Positions 16,487-25,400 of a stretch of DNA of 64,000 nt are shown here, in pieces. The first letter of the stretch is position 1; each line of letters begins with the position of its first letter. This DNA is from Raoultibacter timonensis (lineage in GTDB: Bacteria > Actinomycetota > Coriobacteriia > Coriobacteriales > Eggerthellaceae). A program made the position numbers and the translations under genes. The notes beneath the pieces were generated by a model that searched no databases, had not been told where the DNA came from, and was given only the letters and a program-made list of their open reading frames with translations. The DNA is taken from NCBI RefSeq assembly GCF_900240215.1, contig NZ_LT964679.1:351515-415514 (forward strand), given 5' to 3'.

Positions 16487-18802
16487 ATGGAGGACGTACG
16501 GGAAATCAAGCAAAACGGAATGGACGACTGGGTGGTGGGCAAAGACGGGTCCGCTGCAGTGGTTGCGGCGACGGGACGAGGTCTCCCTTGGCGTTGGCAA
16601 GAGGGCGATCTGACCGTTACGCGTACGGCGGCGTGGTCGGCTCCGGGTTGCCATCTGGGGTGCGGCGTGAAGGTGTATACCGATGCGAACGGGAATTTCG
16701 TCAAGCTCGAAGGAGACGAATGCAACCCGTTCAACCAGGGTAGGCTTTGCGTTCGCTGCCTATCCTTCGATCAGGTTATAACGAATGAGCAGCGTTTGAC
16801 GCACCCCATGAAGCGCGCTCGCGCCGATCGCGGGAAAGACGCATGGGAAGAAATCACGTGGGATGAAGCTTATGATCTGATCTGCGATACGTTCGGCGAG
16901 ATCAAGGAGAAGTACGGGCCCGAATCCATCTTGTTCGCTTCGGGGACGGGTCGGGACATTGCGAACGGCATGTATCGTATGGCGTATTCGTTCGGATCTC
17001 CGAACATAGCCTACCAGCAAACGGGCGTTGCCTGTTACGGGCCGCGCATTACCGCTACTTCGATAATGATGGGCAATTACTGCGTTCCCGATTGCTCGAT
17101 GTACTTCGTCGATCGCTACGACAATCCCCAATGGAAGCCGCCTGGCGTAATCTTCATATGGGGCAATAATCCGCTTGTCAGCAATGCTGACGGCAATGTC
17201 GGCCATTGGATGGTGGACTGCATGAAGCGGGGAAGCAAGATCGTTGTCGTTGATCCGCGGCTTACGTGGATCGCTTCGAAAGCCGACCTGTTCATGCGTC
17301 TTCGTCCGGGTACCGACGCTGCTTTGGCTTTGGCGATCATCAACGTCATGATCGAAGAGGATGCCTACGATCACGAGTTCGTCGAGAACTGGACGTATGG
17401 GTTCGAGGATCTTGCGCGGGTCGCGAAGGAATATACCCCCGAAAAGGCAGAGGAGATCACCTGGGTTTCGGCGGAGAAGATACGAGAGGCGGCACGCATG
17501 GCGGTTGAGTGCTCGCCTATGACCATGCAATGGGGTTTGGCGCTCGATCAGACGCGCGAGTGCATATCGGGCTCGATGGCGCTTGTTGCGCTATGGGCGC
17601 TTACGGGATGTATCGATGTGCCGGGCGGCATGGTGACCACCCATCAGCCCTTTGGGGCCGAAATATGGCAGCCTCCTGCGGCGGAGACGTTCTTAGACGA
17701 AGAGGTCGTTCAGCGTCGGATCGGCTACTACGAGTATCCGCTCTACAAATATAGCGGGTGCGTTGTCGCCCAGCCCGACATGCTCTACGATGCGTGCATA
17801 ACCGGCAAGCCCTATGCCATCAAGGCGGGGTGGTGGCAAAGCACCAACCCCCTTTCCTGCTGCTCCCAGTCTCCCGAAAGCAAAGCGTACAAGGCGATCA
17901 TGAACCTCGATTTCAACGTGGTTGTCGATATCTTCATGACGCCGACGGCTATGGCATGCGCCGAAGTGGTTCTGCCCGTTGCAACATGGGCGGAGAAGAC
18001 GGGCATGAGAAGCATATGGTATTACATGCAGCCGATCAACGCGGCCGTTGAAGTGGCGGATAACGATGTGAGATCGGACCTTCAGATCAACCTCGATCTC
18101 GGAAAGCGGTGGGCGCCCGAAAAATGGCCATGGAATTCGGTCGAGGAATTCTTTACCGATCAGATGGGCGATTCCGGCTACGACTACGATCAGCTGCGTG
18201 AGGTCAACTGGATGTATCCGAAATTCGAGTACCATAAGTACCGAACAGGTAAGCAACGAGCTGATGGCGCGTACGGCTTCAACACGCCGACGGGCCGACT
18301 TGAGTTCAGGTCGACGCTGTGCGAGCAGTGGGGGTTCGAATCGGTGCCGAGCTATCACGAGACCGACAGGGGGCCGAGATCAACGCCGGAGCTTATGGAC
18401 GAGTATCCGCTTATTCTGACGACGGGCGCGCGTAACTGGTCGTATTTTCATTCCGAAGGCCGCCAGGTCGCTCGCTTGCGAGCCCTTCGCCCCGACCCGA
18501 TTATCGAGGTGAACCCCCTTGCAGCTGAAAAATACGGCGTTGCTGATGGAGATTGGGTATGGGTGGAGAACGAGTACGGAAAGATCAAGATGAAGGCTCA
18601 GGTGACGATAGCCGTACCCGAATCCGTAGTCAACGTCGACCATGCCTGGTGGTTCCCCGAGCGAAACCCCGAGACTCTATACGATACGTTTTCCTCGAAC
18701 GCAAACCAGCTGGTTCCGCCCGAGTTCGGCTCGACAGGGTTCGGGGCGAATTGCAAGTCGTTGATATGCAAGATTTATAAGCTGTCGGAAGGGGAGCGAT
18801 AA
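16487..18802 (+). CDS. Molybdopterin oxidoreductase, cytoplasmic, catechol-dehydroxylase-like (module 3)
   Basis: A 771-aa DMSO-reductase-superfamily enzyme. Cys55, 59, 88 and 91 repeat exactly the C-x3-C-x28-C-x2-C spacing of module 1. Then come HPMKRARADRGKDAWEEIT, VACYGPR with Cys183 as likely Mo/W ligand, FIWGNNPLVSNADG and VVVDPRLTW, and the C-terminal domain with GFNTPTGRLEF. The N-terminus (~35 residues before the WQEGDLTVTRT block) is polar with no Tat motif. A hairpin overlaps its ribosome-binding site. Its ferredoxin starts 2 bases after its stop. Reductive dehydroxylation of an aromatic is the family-based guess; the substrate is unknown. Confidence 0.9.
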   Translation: MEDVREIKQNGMDDWVVGKDGSAAVVAATGRGLPWRWQEGDLTVTRTAAWSAPGCHLGCGVKVYTDANGNFVKLEGDECNPFNQGRLCVRCLSFDQVITNEQRLTHPMKRARADRGKDAWEEITWDEAYDLICDTFGEIKEKYGPESILFASGTGRDIANGMYRMAYSFGSPNIAYQQTGVACYGPRITATSIMMGNYCVPDCSMYFVDRYDNPQWKPPGVIFIWGNNPLVSNADGNVGHWMVDCMKRGSKIVVVDPRLTWIASKADLFMRLRPGTDAALALAIINVMIEEDAYDHEFVENWTYGFEDLARVAKEYTPEKAEEITWVSAEKIREAARMAVECSPMTMQWGLALDQTRECISGSMALVALWALTGCIDVPGGMVTTHQPFGAEIWQPPAAETFLDEEVVQRRIGYYEYPLYKYSGCVVAQPDMLYDACITGKPYAIKAGWWQSTNPLSCCSQSPESKAYKAIMNLDFNVVVDIFMTPTAMACAEVVLPVATWAEKTGMRSIWYYMQPINAAVEVADNDVRSDLQINLDLGKRWAPEKWPWNSVEEFFTDQMGDSGYDYDQLREVNWMYPKFEYHKYRTGKQRADGAYGFNTPTGRLEFRSTLCEQWGFESVPSYHETDRGPRSTPELMDEYPLILTTGARNWSYFHSEGRQVARLRALRPDPIIEVNPLAAEKYGVADGDWVWVENEYGKIKMKAQVTIAVPESVVNVDHAWWFPERNPETLYDTFSSNANQLVPPEFGSTGFGANCKSLICKIYKLSEGER

Positions 18803-18804
18803 TC

Positions 18805-19137
18805 ATGGGGCGAAAGGGAATCCTTATCAACTACGACTTCTGTACTGGTTGCCATTCGTGCGAGGTGTCTTGTCGGGTTGAGCATGGCTACCCCGACGAT
18901 CAGGGCGGTGTTATCGTGGTGCAGGTCGGTCCGTGGGAGTACGGTCCTGATCGATACCAGTATTCGTTCGTTCCCGTCATTACGGATCAATGCGATCAGT
19001 GCTTCGAACGCGTTGATGCGGGCAAAGATCCGGCATGCGTCCACCACTGTCAGGCTTTTGCGATGAAGTACGGGAGGATTGACGACTTGTCGAAGGAGGT
19101 TGACGAGGGCTCGAAATCCATCCTGTATTACCTATAA
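18805..19137 (+). CDS. Small 4Fe-4S ferredoxin partner of molybdoenzyme 3
   Basis: A 110-aa protein with Cys13, 16, 19, 23 (FCTGCHSCEVSC) and Cys63, 66, 78, 82 (CDQC...CVHHC), predicting two [4Fe-4S] clusters. It begins 2 bases after the stop of the catalytic subunit and has a GGGGAG site within that gene's end. Cytoplasmic, with no anchor. A GC-rich hairpin follows it. Together with the proteins at 7320 and 15671 it forms a set of three paralogous electron carriers, one per catalytic subunit. Confidence 0.9.
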   Translation: MGRKGILINYDFCTGCHSCEVSCRVEHGYPDDQGGVIVVQVGPWEYGPDRYQYSFVPVITDQCDQCFERVDAGKDPACVHHCQAFAMKYGRIDDLSKEVDEGSKSILYYL

Positions 19138-19178
19138 AAGCTGAGAAGTATGATAGGCTGCAAAGCCTAGATCGTTTC

Positions 19179-19215
19179 CCGCCGCGCTCACGCCCTCTGC
19201 GCGGGAGCGCGGCGG
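19179..19215 (+). terminator. GC-rich hairpin after module 3
   Basis: Arms ccgccgcgctc (19179-19189) and gagcgcggcgg (19205-19215) form an 11-bp stem with a 15-nt loop, 41 bases after the ferredoxin 3 stop and before the first LuxR gene. No U-tract. Confidence 0.5.
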
Positions 19216-19338
19216 AACCTCGTGCTGGTTGCCTGTTCGCGAATCGAAGGCCAAACGCGACGGATCCTTGCGAGGGGCGCGGAGCTATCAAAGCGGTGCA
19301 TGCATGCGGCTAAGTCGAACCAGGGGGTGGCTTCAGTG

Positions 19339-20901
19339 ATGGAGCGAGCAACGAAGCAAGGCGTAGAACCTGCCGCTACGGGAAAGAAGAAACAGACGGG
19401 AGCCGATCTCGATGGCGGGCTCCTCCTCCTTCCTTTGTGCGATGTTGCGGGCTATTCATGTTTTGTGACATGGGCTTTCGCGGTTGGTTGGGACAAGGGG
19501 GTTTCGCCGGTCGGGCAAGGCGGCGAACTTGATTTTCTTATTCTTCGGTGTGCTTTGTTCGGGGGAGTTGCTTTGGCAACGTGTTTTCTCCTTCTTACGG
19601 GCGGTTCGGCTCTTGCCGGGATTCGGGGCAAAATCTGGGAGGCTTTAGCCCCGGCTCTCTGCATGGGATTGGCCGCAACGTTGTTTGCGCCGCTTCCCTT
19701 CGAGCTGGTTGCGGCTCTTTGGTTTTTTGCGGGTGCCGGTCAGGCGGCAACGTTCTTTCTTTGGGGGGCGAGGTTCAGGGTTCTGTCTCGCAGACAGCAG
19801 CTCTATACCGTTTGCGGAGCTTTTGGCGTCGGCGGCTTGATGCTCTCTTTGTTTCCTTTCGTGGATCAATCGGTTGTGTCTCCAACGGTTTCGTTGCTTC
19901 CGATAGCGTCGTACGTCTTGCTCTTGTTCGCCTATCGTCAATACGCTGGCAGGGAGGAAGAGACCGCGGAATGGAAAACAACCGCTCCTCTTTCGGGCGG
20001 ACTGAGGAAGCTGAGGGCGCAAATACCCTTTGAGGAGGATCGTCGGTTCATTATTCTCAAAGGCCTGTTTACGCTGTTGTATTCGATTTCGCTCGGATTT
20101 GCGGCTTGCGCAGCGCTCGCCGATTGGCTCTATCCCGCAAACGGCGTAGTGATCGGCTTCGGAAACGCGATAGCGGCTCTGATCATGGTGATGGTGCTGC
20201 GCGATCGCGAACGCGCTGTATGCAATATACTGCCGAAGCTCTTTTTGCCGGTGACGAGCTTCTGCTATCTGTTTTTGGGGGTGCTTTGGCCAACGGAGTG
20301 GGTGCTCGTTTGCGCCGTTGTTCTCTTCGTCCTGTTCGGTTGCTATGAGATATTGAACGCCCATACGGCATACGCGTACTCGTCGTACGACTCCGTGCGG
20401 TGCCTGTGGGAGCTGTATGCGTCGAAAGCGGGAAACTCGGTCGGTTTCTTTTTCGGGTGGGGTTTTGCGACGGCGAGCTTGTTCGTCTTCGAGGCGGACA
20501 CCACGACGCTTCTTGCACTGTGCTTCTTCATGGTGTCGCTTGCCGTCGTTGTCGATACGGCGCTATTCAAGGAGATGAAACTTGAGTTTCGAGAAGTTGT
20601 TGTCGATAACGAGCCGACTTTGGAGGTTCTCGACCCCAAGGCCATCGAATCGGTTATTCAGGGTAAGGGCAGGTGGAGCCGTACGTGCGATGAGCTCGCC
20701 GAGCAGTACAAGCTATCTCCGCGTCAAAAGGAGATTTTTCTTTTGCTGGCTCGAGGAAGGAATGTCCAATTCATTCGAGAAGAGCTTGTCTTGTCTACTC
20801 CCACGGTGAAAAGTCATATCTACAACATTTATCAAAAAATGGGCGTCCATTCCCATCAGGAGCTCATCGATCTTGTGGAGAACAAGGTGAGGGAGTCGTA
20901 G
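19339..20901 (+). CDS. Membrane-bound LuxR-type regulator (first of tandem pair)
   Basis: A 520-aa regulator. Residues ~20-410 contain around ten to twelve hydrophobic segments; the C-terminus is a LuxR/GerE helix-turn-helix: LSPRQKEIFLLLARGRN, then LSTPTVKSHIYNIYQKMGVH and a final QELIDLVE. The recognition helix is the TPTVKSHIYNIY segment. The start chosen is the ATG at 19339 behind AGGGGGT; the frame is open upstream. This architecture (MFS-like membrane domain fused to a LuxR HTH) is widespread in Eggerthellaceae and is thought to sense a ligand at or in the membrane and switch on an adjacent redox gene. Likely targets are module 3 or the hydroxytransferase operon. Confidence 0.88.
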   Translation: MERATKQGVEPAATGKKKQTGADLDGGLLLLPLCDVAGYSCFVTWAFAVGWDKGVSPVGQGGELDFLILRCALFGGVALATCFLLLTGGSALAGIRGKIWEALAPALCMGLAATLFAPLPFELVAALWFFAGAGQAATFFLWGARFRVLSRRQQLYTVCGAFGVGGLMLSLFPFVDQSVVSPTVSLLPIASYVLLLFAYRQYAGREEETAEWKTTAPLSGGLRKLRAQIPFEEDRRFIILKGLFTLLYSISLGFAACAALADWLYPANGVVIGFGNAIAALIMVMVLRDRERAVCNILPKLFLPVTSFCYLFLGVLWPTEWVLVCAVVLFVLFGCYEILNAHTAYAYSSYDSVRCLWELYASKAGNSVGFFFGWGFATASLFVFEADTTTLLALCFFMVSLAVVVDTALFKEMKLEFREVVVDNEPTLEVLDPKAIESVIQGKGRWSRTCDELAEQYKLSPRQKEIFLLLARGRNVQFIREELVLSTPTVKSHIYNIYQKMGVHSHQELIDLVENKVRES

Positions 20902-20928
20902 AATGCGCGTTGAAGCCGGTGTCGATGA

Positions 20929-22446
20929 ATGAAGGAGACGAAGGATCCGATTTTTCCCTCGGTGCCGAGAGACTCGTTTTTCGGGACCTTCAACCTGAGG
21001 AGCCTCGGCATGGCGATGGCCATCGCGTGGTTCGGGGCGATGCTTTGGTCGCCCGCTGTCGTTTCCCCTTGCTACCGAGAGCAGGGGCTCGACATGCATA
21101 TGCATGTGCTGAGGTTTGTGATGCTTGTCGCCTTATGCATCGTTTACGCATTGGCGCGGATGCGCCCTGCTGGCCTGCTCGAAGGTCCTTTGAAGCGCCG
21201 AATCGTCGTCTGCGGTTTTATCGTTTCCCCGCTTCCCCTGATGAGCGCTCTCTTTCCTGATATAGCGAGGGCCTGTTCGCACTTTTTTGCGATTGACGTC
21301 TTGCTGTGGGCTTGCGGGGGATTTTCTGCATCGACGATCATGCTTGTGTGGGGCTATCGGATGGGAACGAAAAAAGACTATGGGCAGAGTACCGTTGATG
21401 TCGCGGGGGGCGCGGTTTTTTCGGGTGTGCTTTTTCTTTCTCTCTCGTTTCTCCAGTATCCGGTGTCGGTTATCCTGGTGGCGTCCCTTCCTTATTTCAT
21501 GTTGGTCATCTGGCTTGTTTGCTCGAAATCCGATTGCTCTGGCTGCGCCGGTGCAGTCGAGAAAAGCAAGGAAGGCGCCTCTTCGATTCGAACGGGCATT
21601 CGATCGGCTTTAGGCGCAAACGCTCCTTCGTTCGTGTTCATCTATGGCTTCGTTATGGGTATGGCGGGTGCAATCGGAACCCAATTCGCCATCGATCGCT
21701 ATTCGCCTTTGTACGTTGGCGCAGCGTTGTTGGTAGCGGGGGTCGGTATGCTGTACGTGGCGAGAATGGGCCGCCTGAAGATAAGCGGGCGGATTTTCTA
21801 TATGCTTTTGCCTTCAGCGGTCGCATGCATGCTTCTTTTTGCGGTTGTCGATGGGGTGGGCGAGGCGGTACTGCTCTTTGCCGTGTTTGCCGCCGTCAGC
21901 ATCTGCAACGTTCTGAATACCGCCTACGAGGATAAAGGACGGCTTCTCGACGATGCGTTACCTGTTTCGTATGAAAACGGATACGCCCGCTTCGTCGGCG
22001 AGTCGAGGATGGCGGATATGCTCGGCGGAGCGCTTGGATGGGGGGCGGGCGCCGTTGCCCTGTTTGCCATGAGCGAACGATGGGAGCCGTACTGGTATTT
22101 TCTCATGGCGCTTGGCATGGTGGCCGTTGCGACCGGGGTGTTCGCATTCGGGGGCAACGATCCGATGACGAGAACCGACGTCTCCTGCTCGTTCGAGTCT
22201 CTTGCGTGGCAGTGGGAGATGGGGTGCACTCGCCTTGCGCGAGCGCATGATCTATCGGCGCGAGAGGAAGAAGTCTTCTTATTGCTTTCGCGCGGGCGCG
22301 ACCGGCAGTACATCCACGAGGCGCTTGGGATATCGCCAAACACGGTGCGTACCCATGCGTACAATCTGTACCGGAAGCTCGGCGTACATGACCAACAGCA
22401 GCTTATCGATCTCGTAGAAGCCGAATTGTCCCGTCGAGGCGAGTGA
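20929..22446 (+). CDS. Membrane-bound LuxR-type regulator (second of tandem pair)
   Basis: A 505-aa protein with ~12 hydrophobic segments followed by a LuxR/GerE DNA-binding domain (LSAREEEVFLLLSRGRDRQY, ISPNTVRTHAYNLYRKLGVH, QQLIDLVEAEL). The ATG at 20929 lies 27 bases after the stop of the first LuxR gene, so they are co-transcribed. The two share the layout but differ through the membrane part (for instance a CSKSDCSGCAG cytoplasmic loop here), which suggests different ligands. It lies directly upstream of the hydroxytransferase-like operon, with a 358-bp gap that could hold its operator. Confidence 0.88.
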   Translation: MKETKDPIFPSVPRDSFFGTFNLRSLGMAMAIAWFGAMLWSPAVVSPCYREQGLDMHMHVLRFVMLVALCIVYALARMRPAGLLEGPLKRRIVVCGFIVSPLPLMSALFPDIARACSHFFAIDVLLWACGGFSASTIMLVWGYRMGTKKDYGQSTVDVAGGAVFSGVLFLSLSFLQYPVSVILVASLPYFMLVIWLVCSKSDCSGCAGAVEKSKEGASSIRTGIRSALGANAPSFVFIYGFVMGMAGAIGTQFAIDRYSPLYVGAALLVAGVGMLYVARMGRLKISGRIFYMLLPSAVACMLLFAVVDGVGEAVLLFAVFAAVSICNVLNTAYEDKGRLLDDALPVSYENGYARFVGESRMADMLGGALGWGAGAVALFAMSERWEPYWYFLMALGMVAVATGVFAFGGNDPMTRTDVSCSFESLAWQWEMGCTRLARAHDLSAREEEVFLLLSRGRDRQYIHEALGISPNTVRTHAYNLYRKLGVHDQQQLIDLVEAELSRRGE

Positions 22447-22804
22447 GGGCAGTCGTTCGAGGTAGCGCAGAAAGTCGGGGACTGCCACTTTTCCCGAGTT
22501 CGCAACCGAGGTGAATCTCTCTTATATTTCCTGATCAAATGATATAAAAAATACTGCTAATACTTTTTTGCGATGCCGTTTTCCGGTGTTTGGTACTGTT
22601 CGCATCTTCATGATCGCTTCGTTTCAGATGGAGAATTCAAGTCAGGGATTCCCGCATCCGAAGAGGTGTTCGAATGCTGCAGGCTTGCAGGGTGTTTTGC
22701 GAGAAGACGCCGTCCGAAGCTTGCGACCAAAGGCATGTGCTCGCTTCCTCTGACGTTGGAATAGCTGCAGTTTTTAGTAACCGGATCATGTAAGGGGGAA
22801 GCAG
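22447..22804 (+). other. 358-bp intergenic region upstream of the hydroxytransferase-like operon
   Basis: No gene is seen. The left part contains a weak stem (ggcagtc 22448-22454 with gactgcc 22480-22486) followed by CTTTT, a possible terminator for the LuxR pair. Positions 22520-22570 are strikingly AT-rich for this genome and include gatataaaaaatac and cttttttgcg, the likely promoter zone. The GGGGGAAG ribosome-binding site for the next gene ends the gap. Confidence 0.6.
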
Positions 22805-25390
22805 ATGAAAAACGTTGAGACTCATTACAAAACGCTCGGGCTCGGCAGCTTTGGCATGAGCGCGCTGTCTGCCGAAATCGATGTCAAGGACGGCAAGATC
22901 ATCCGTACGCGCGGTATGCATTTCGATCGAGCGTACAGTGCTGATTATCTCAAGCCGTGGACGCTCGAAGTGAGAGGGAAGAAGCTCGAGGGGCTGTTGA
23001 AGAACGATATTCCGCCGTTCGCCCTGGTGTACAAGAAACGTGCGTATTCCGATAACCGCATCCTGTATCCGATGAAACGCATCGATTGGGATCCGGAAGG
23101 CGAGCGCAATCCGCAGAATCGCGGTAAATCGAAGTTCGAGCGCATCAGCTGGGACGAGGCTACCGATATCATTGCGAAGGAACTCAGGCGTATCGAGAAG
23201 GAATACGGTCTGTTTGCCGTGTTCTGCCAAGGTGACGGCCATGGTGAGACCAAAACCGTGCATGCGACGCACGGTTGCCAGATGCGACTCATGTCGATAC
23301 TGGGAGGTTTCACCTTCCAGGCGCGCAATCCCGACAGCTGGGAGGGCTGGTATTGGGGCGCCAAGCACGTATGGGGCTGCGATCCGGTGGGCGAAGGAGA
23401 TATCGGCAACCTGCTACTCGACATAGCTGAGAACTCGAAGTACCTGTTGCATTGGGGTTGCGATGAGGAGACGACGCCGTGGGGCTGGTGCGGGCAGCTT
23501 CCCTCAAGGTGGGCTTTCTGGCTTACGGAGGTCGGCGTCAAGCAGATCTACGTCTGTCCCGACGTGAACTACGGCGCTGCGGTTCATGCGGACAAGTGGA
23601 TTCCGGTCAATCCGAACACCGATGTTGCGCTGCACATGGCCATTGCCTACACGTGGATCGCAAACGGCTGGTTCGACGAGGAGTACATCGATACGCATGC
23701 GGTTGGATTCGACTGGATCAAGTACTACGTTATGGGCGGTGAAGACGGCGTACCGAAGACGCCCGAGTGGGCTTCCCCCATCTGCGGCGTTCCCTCGCGA
23801 CAGATAAAAGCCCTCGCCAAAGCATGGTACAAGCAGGCCACCTCGATATCGCACGTCAATGGCGGTTCCCTTATTCGCTCGCAGTTTTCGGCAGAGCCCG
23901 GGCGCATGGAGGTCGTGCTTATGGGTATGCAGGGCCTCGGCAAGCCTGGCCGAAATGTGATCAAGCTGATTGAATGGGGCCTCTACGGATTGCCTTCGCA
24001 GTGCCCGAATCCGCGCAGCGATCTGTACATGATGCCCGCTGCGGCGTACCGTTCGCTCGACTACAACAACCCCGAGGTGTGGGATATTCGCCAGTCCTTC
24101 ATCCCCAAGACCATGGTTCCGAAGGCGATCCTCGGCGATTACACGGTGGATAATCCGCTTACCTGGTACGGCACGGGCATCGCGGGATGGCCGAAGGAAG
24201 ATCAATTCGTCAAGTACCAGTATCCGAGCAAGCAAGCGGGTACCCGAATCCATATGATCTGGTCGGATACGCCCTGCTGGTCGACGTGCTGGAACGGAGG
24301 CTATACGCTTGCTAAAGCCGTCCAATCCGAGGAAATCGAATTCGTGCTCATTCAGCATCCATGGATGGAAAACGATTGCATCTACGCCGACATCCTGCTG
24401 CCCATCAACACGAAGTTCGAAGAACGCGATATCGCGGTCGACTCTTCTAACGGCTACACCAATGTCATGATGATCGAGCCTCAGTGCATCGAGCCACGCG
24501 GCGAATCGAAGTCCGATTACGAAGCGGTCGGCGAGGTTGCCAAAAAAATGGGCGTGTACGACGAGTTTACCGGCGGCAAGTCCGAGGAGGAGTGGATTCG
24601 CGAGGGATTCGAGAACTCCGGTTGCCAGGAGCGCGTGAGTTGGGAGGAGTTCAAGGAGAAAGGGTATTACGCCGCCCCGACATCCGTTGGCTGGGAGAAC
24701 AACCCGCGTGGGTTCGCGCCGTTCTGCGAAGATCCCGAGGCCAATCCGCTCGGTACGCCCTCGGGCAAGCTCGAGTTCTACTCGACGGCCCTGGCCCACC
24801 ATTTCCCTGACGACGAATCGCGCCCGCCGTTCCCGAAGTTCATCGCGTCGGACGACCGTTTGTCGGAGTCGCTGCTTACCGAGCGGGGCGAGGCGTATCC
24901 GTACCTCATCGTGTCGAATCACCCGCGTTGGCGCGTGCATGCGAACATGGACGATATCACCTGGTTCCGCGAGATCGAGACGTGCAAGGTAAAAGGCCCC
25001 GACGGCTACCTGTACGAGCCTGTGTGGATTAATCCGGTCGACGCCGAAGGGCAAGGCATTGCAACGGGAGATGTCGTCAAGATCTTCAACGATCGCGGGT
25101 GGGTTCTCGGGGGCGCATACGTAACCGAGCGCATCAAGCCCGGGGTCATCTATCAGGATCATGGTGCCCGGCTCGATCCCATTAATGTGGGCGAGGCGGA
25201 TCGCGGGGGAGCGAACAACCTTATAGCGCCGTCGGAAGTGGCTATGAAGAACACGAATGCAGAGGTAACGAGCGGCTATCTGGTTGATTTCGAAAAGGTT
25301 GACGTATTCGAGCTTGCCGAGCGGTATCCCGAGGCGTTTGGACGGGACTTCAATGCAGCGGGTGTGAAAATCGACAACTGGCTGGTTTAG
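22805..25390 (+). CDS. Pyrogallol-hydroxytransferase (transhydroxylase)-like molybdopterin alpha subunit
   Basis: An 861-aa protein of the DMSO reductase superfamily, close in length to the 875-aa alpha subunit of Pelobacter pyrogallol-phloroglucinol transhydroxylase. It shares the family's ILYPMKRIDWDPEGERNPQ block, SWDEATDI, and RNPDSWEGWYWG, where Asp177-Ser178 correspond to Asp174 and the Mo-ligand Ser175; His146 in GDGHGETK corresponds to His144. The N-terminus has no Fe-S cysteines and no Tat signal, as in that enzyme. The beta subunit follows 10 bases on. The classical enzyme moves a hydroxyl between pyrogallol and a cosubstrate without net redox; whether this one transfers, removes or adds hydroxyls is open. 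Confidence 0.9.
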   Translation: MKNVETHYKTLGLGSFGMSALSAEIDVKDGKIIRTRGMHFDRAYSADYLKPWTLEVRGKKLEGLLKNDIPPFALVYKKRAYSDNRILYPMKRIDWDPEGERNPQNRGKSKFERISWDEATDIIAKELRRIEKEYGLFAVFCQGDGHGETKTVHATHGCQMRLMSILGGFTFQARNPDSWEGWYWGAKHVWGCDPVGEGDIGNLLLDIAENSKYLLHWGCDEETTPWGWCGQLPSRWAFWLTEVGVKQIYVCPDVNYGAAVHADKWIPVNPNTDVALHMAIAYTWIANGWFDEEYIDTHAVGFDWIKYYVMGGEDGVPKTPEWASPICGVPSRQIKALAKAWYKQATSISHVNGGSLIRSQFSAEPGRMEVVLMGMQGLGKPGRNVIKLIEWGLYGLPSQCPNPRSDLYMMPAAAYRSLDYNNPEVWDIRQSFIPKTMVPKAILGDYTVDNPLTWYGTGIAGWPKEDQFVKYQYPSKQAGTRIHMIWSDTPCWSTCWNGGYTLAKAVQSEEIEFVLIQHPWMENDCIYADILLPINTKFEERDIAVDSSNGYTNVMMIEPQCIEPRGESKSDYEAVGEVAKKMGVYDEFTGGKSEEEWIREGFENSGCQERVSWEEFKEKGYYAAPTSVGWENNPRGFAPFCEDPEANPLGTPSGKLEFYSTALAHHFPDDESRPPFPKFIASDDRLSESLLTERGEAYPYLIVSNHPRWRVHANMDDITWFREIETCKVKGPDGYLYEPVWINPVDAEGQGIATGDVVKIFNDRGWVLGGAYVTERIKPGVIYQDHGARLDPINVGEADRGGANNLIAPSEVAMKNTNAEVTSGYLVDFEKVDVFELAERYPEAFGRDFNAAGVKIDNWLV

Positions 25391-25400
25391 GGGGAAGATC

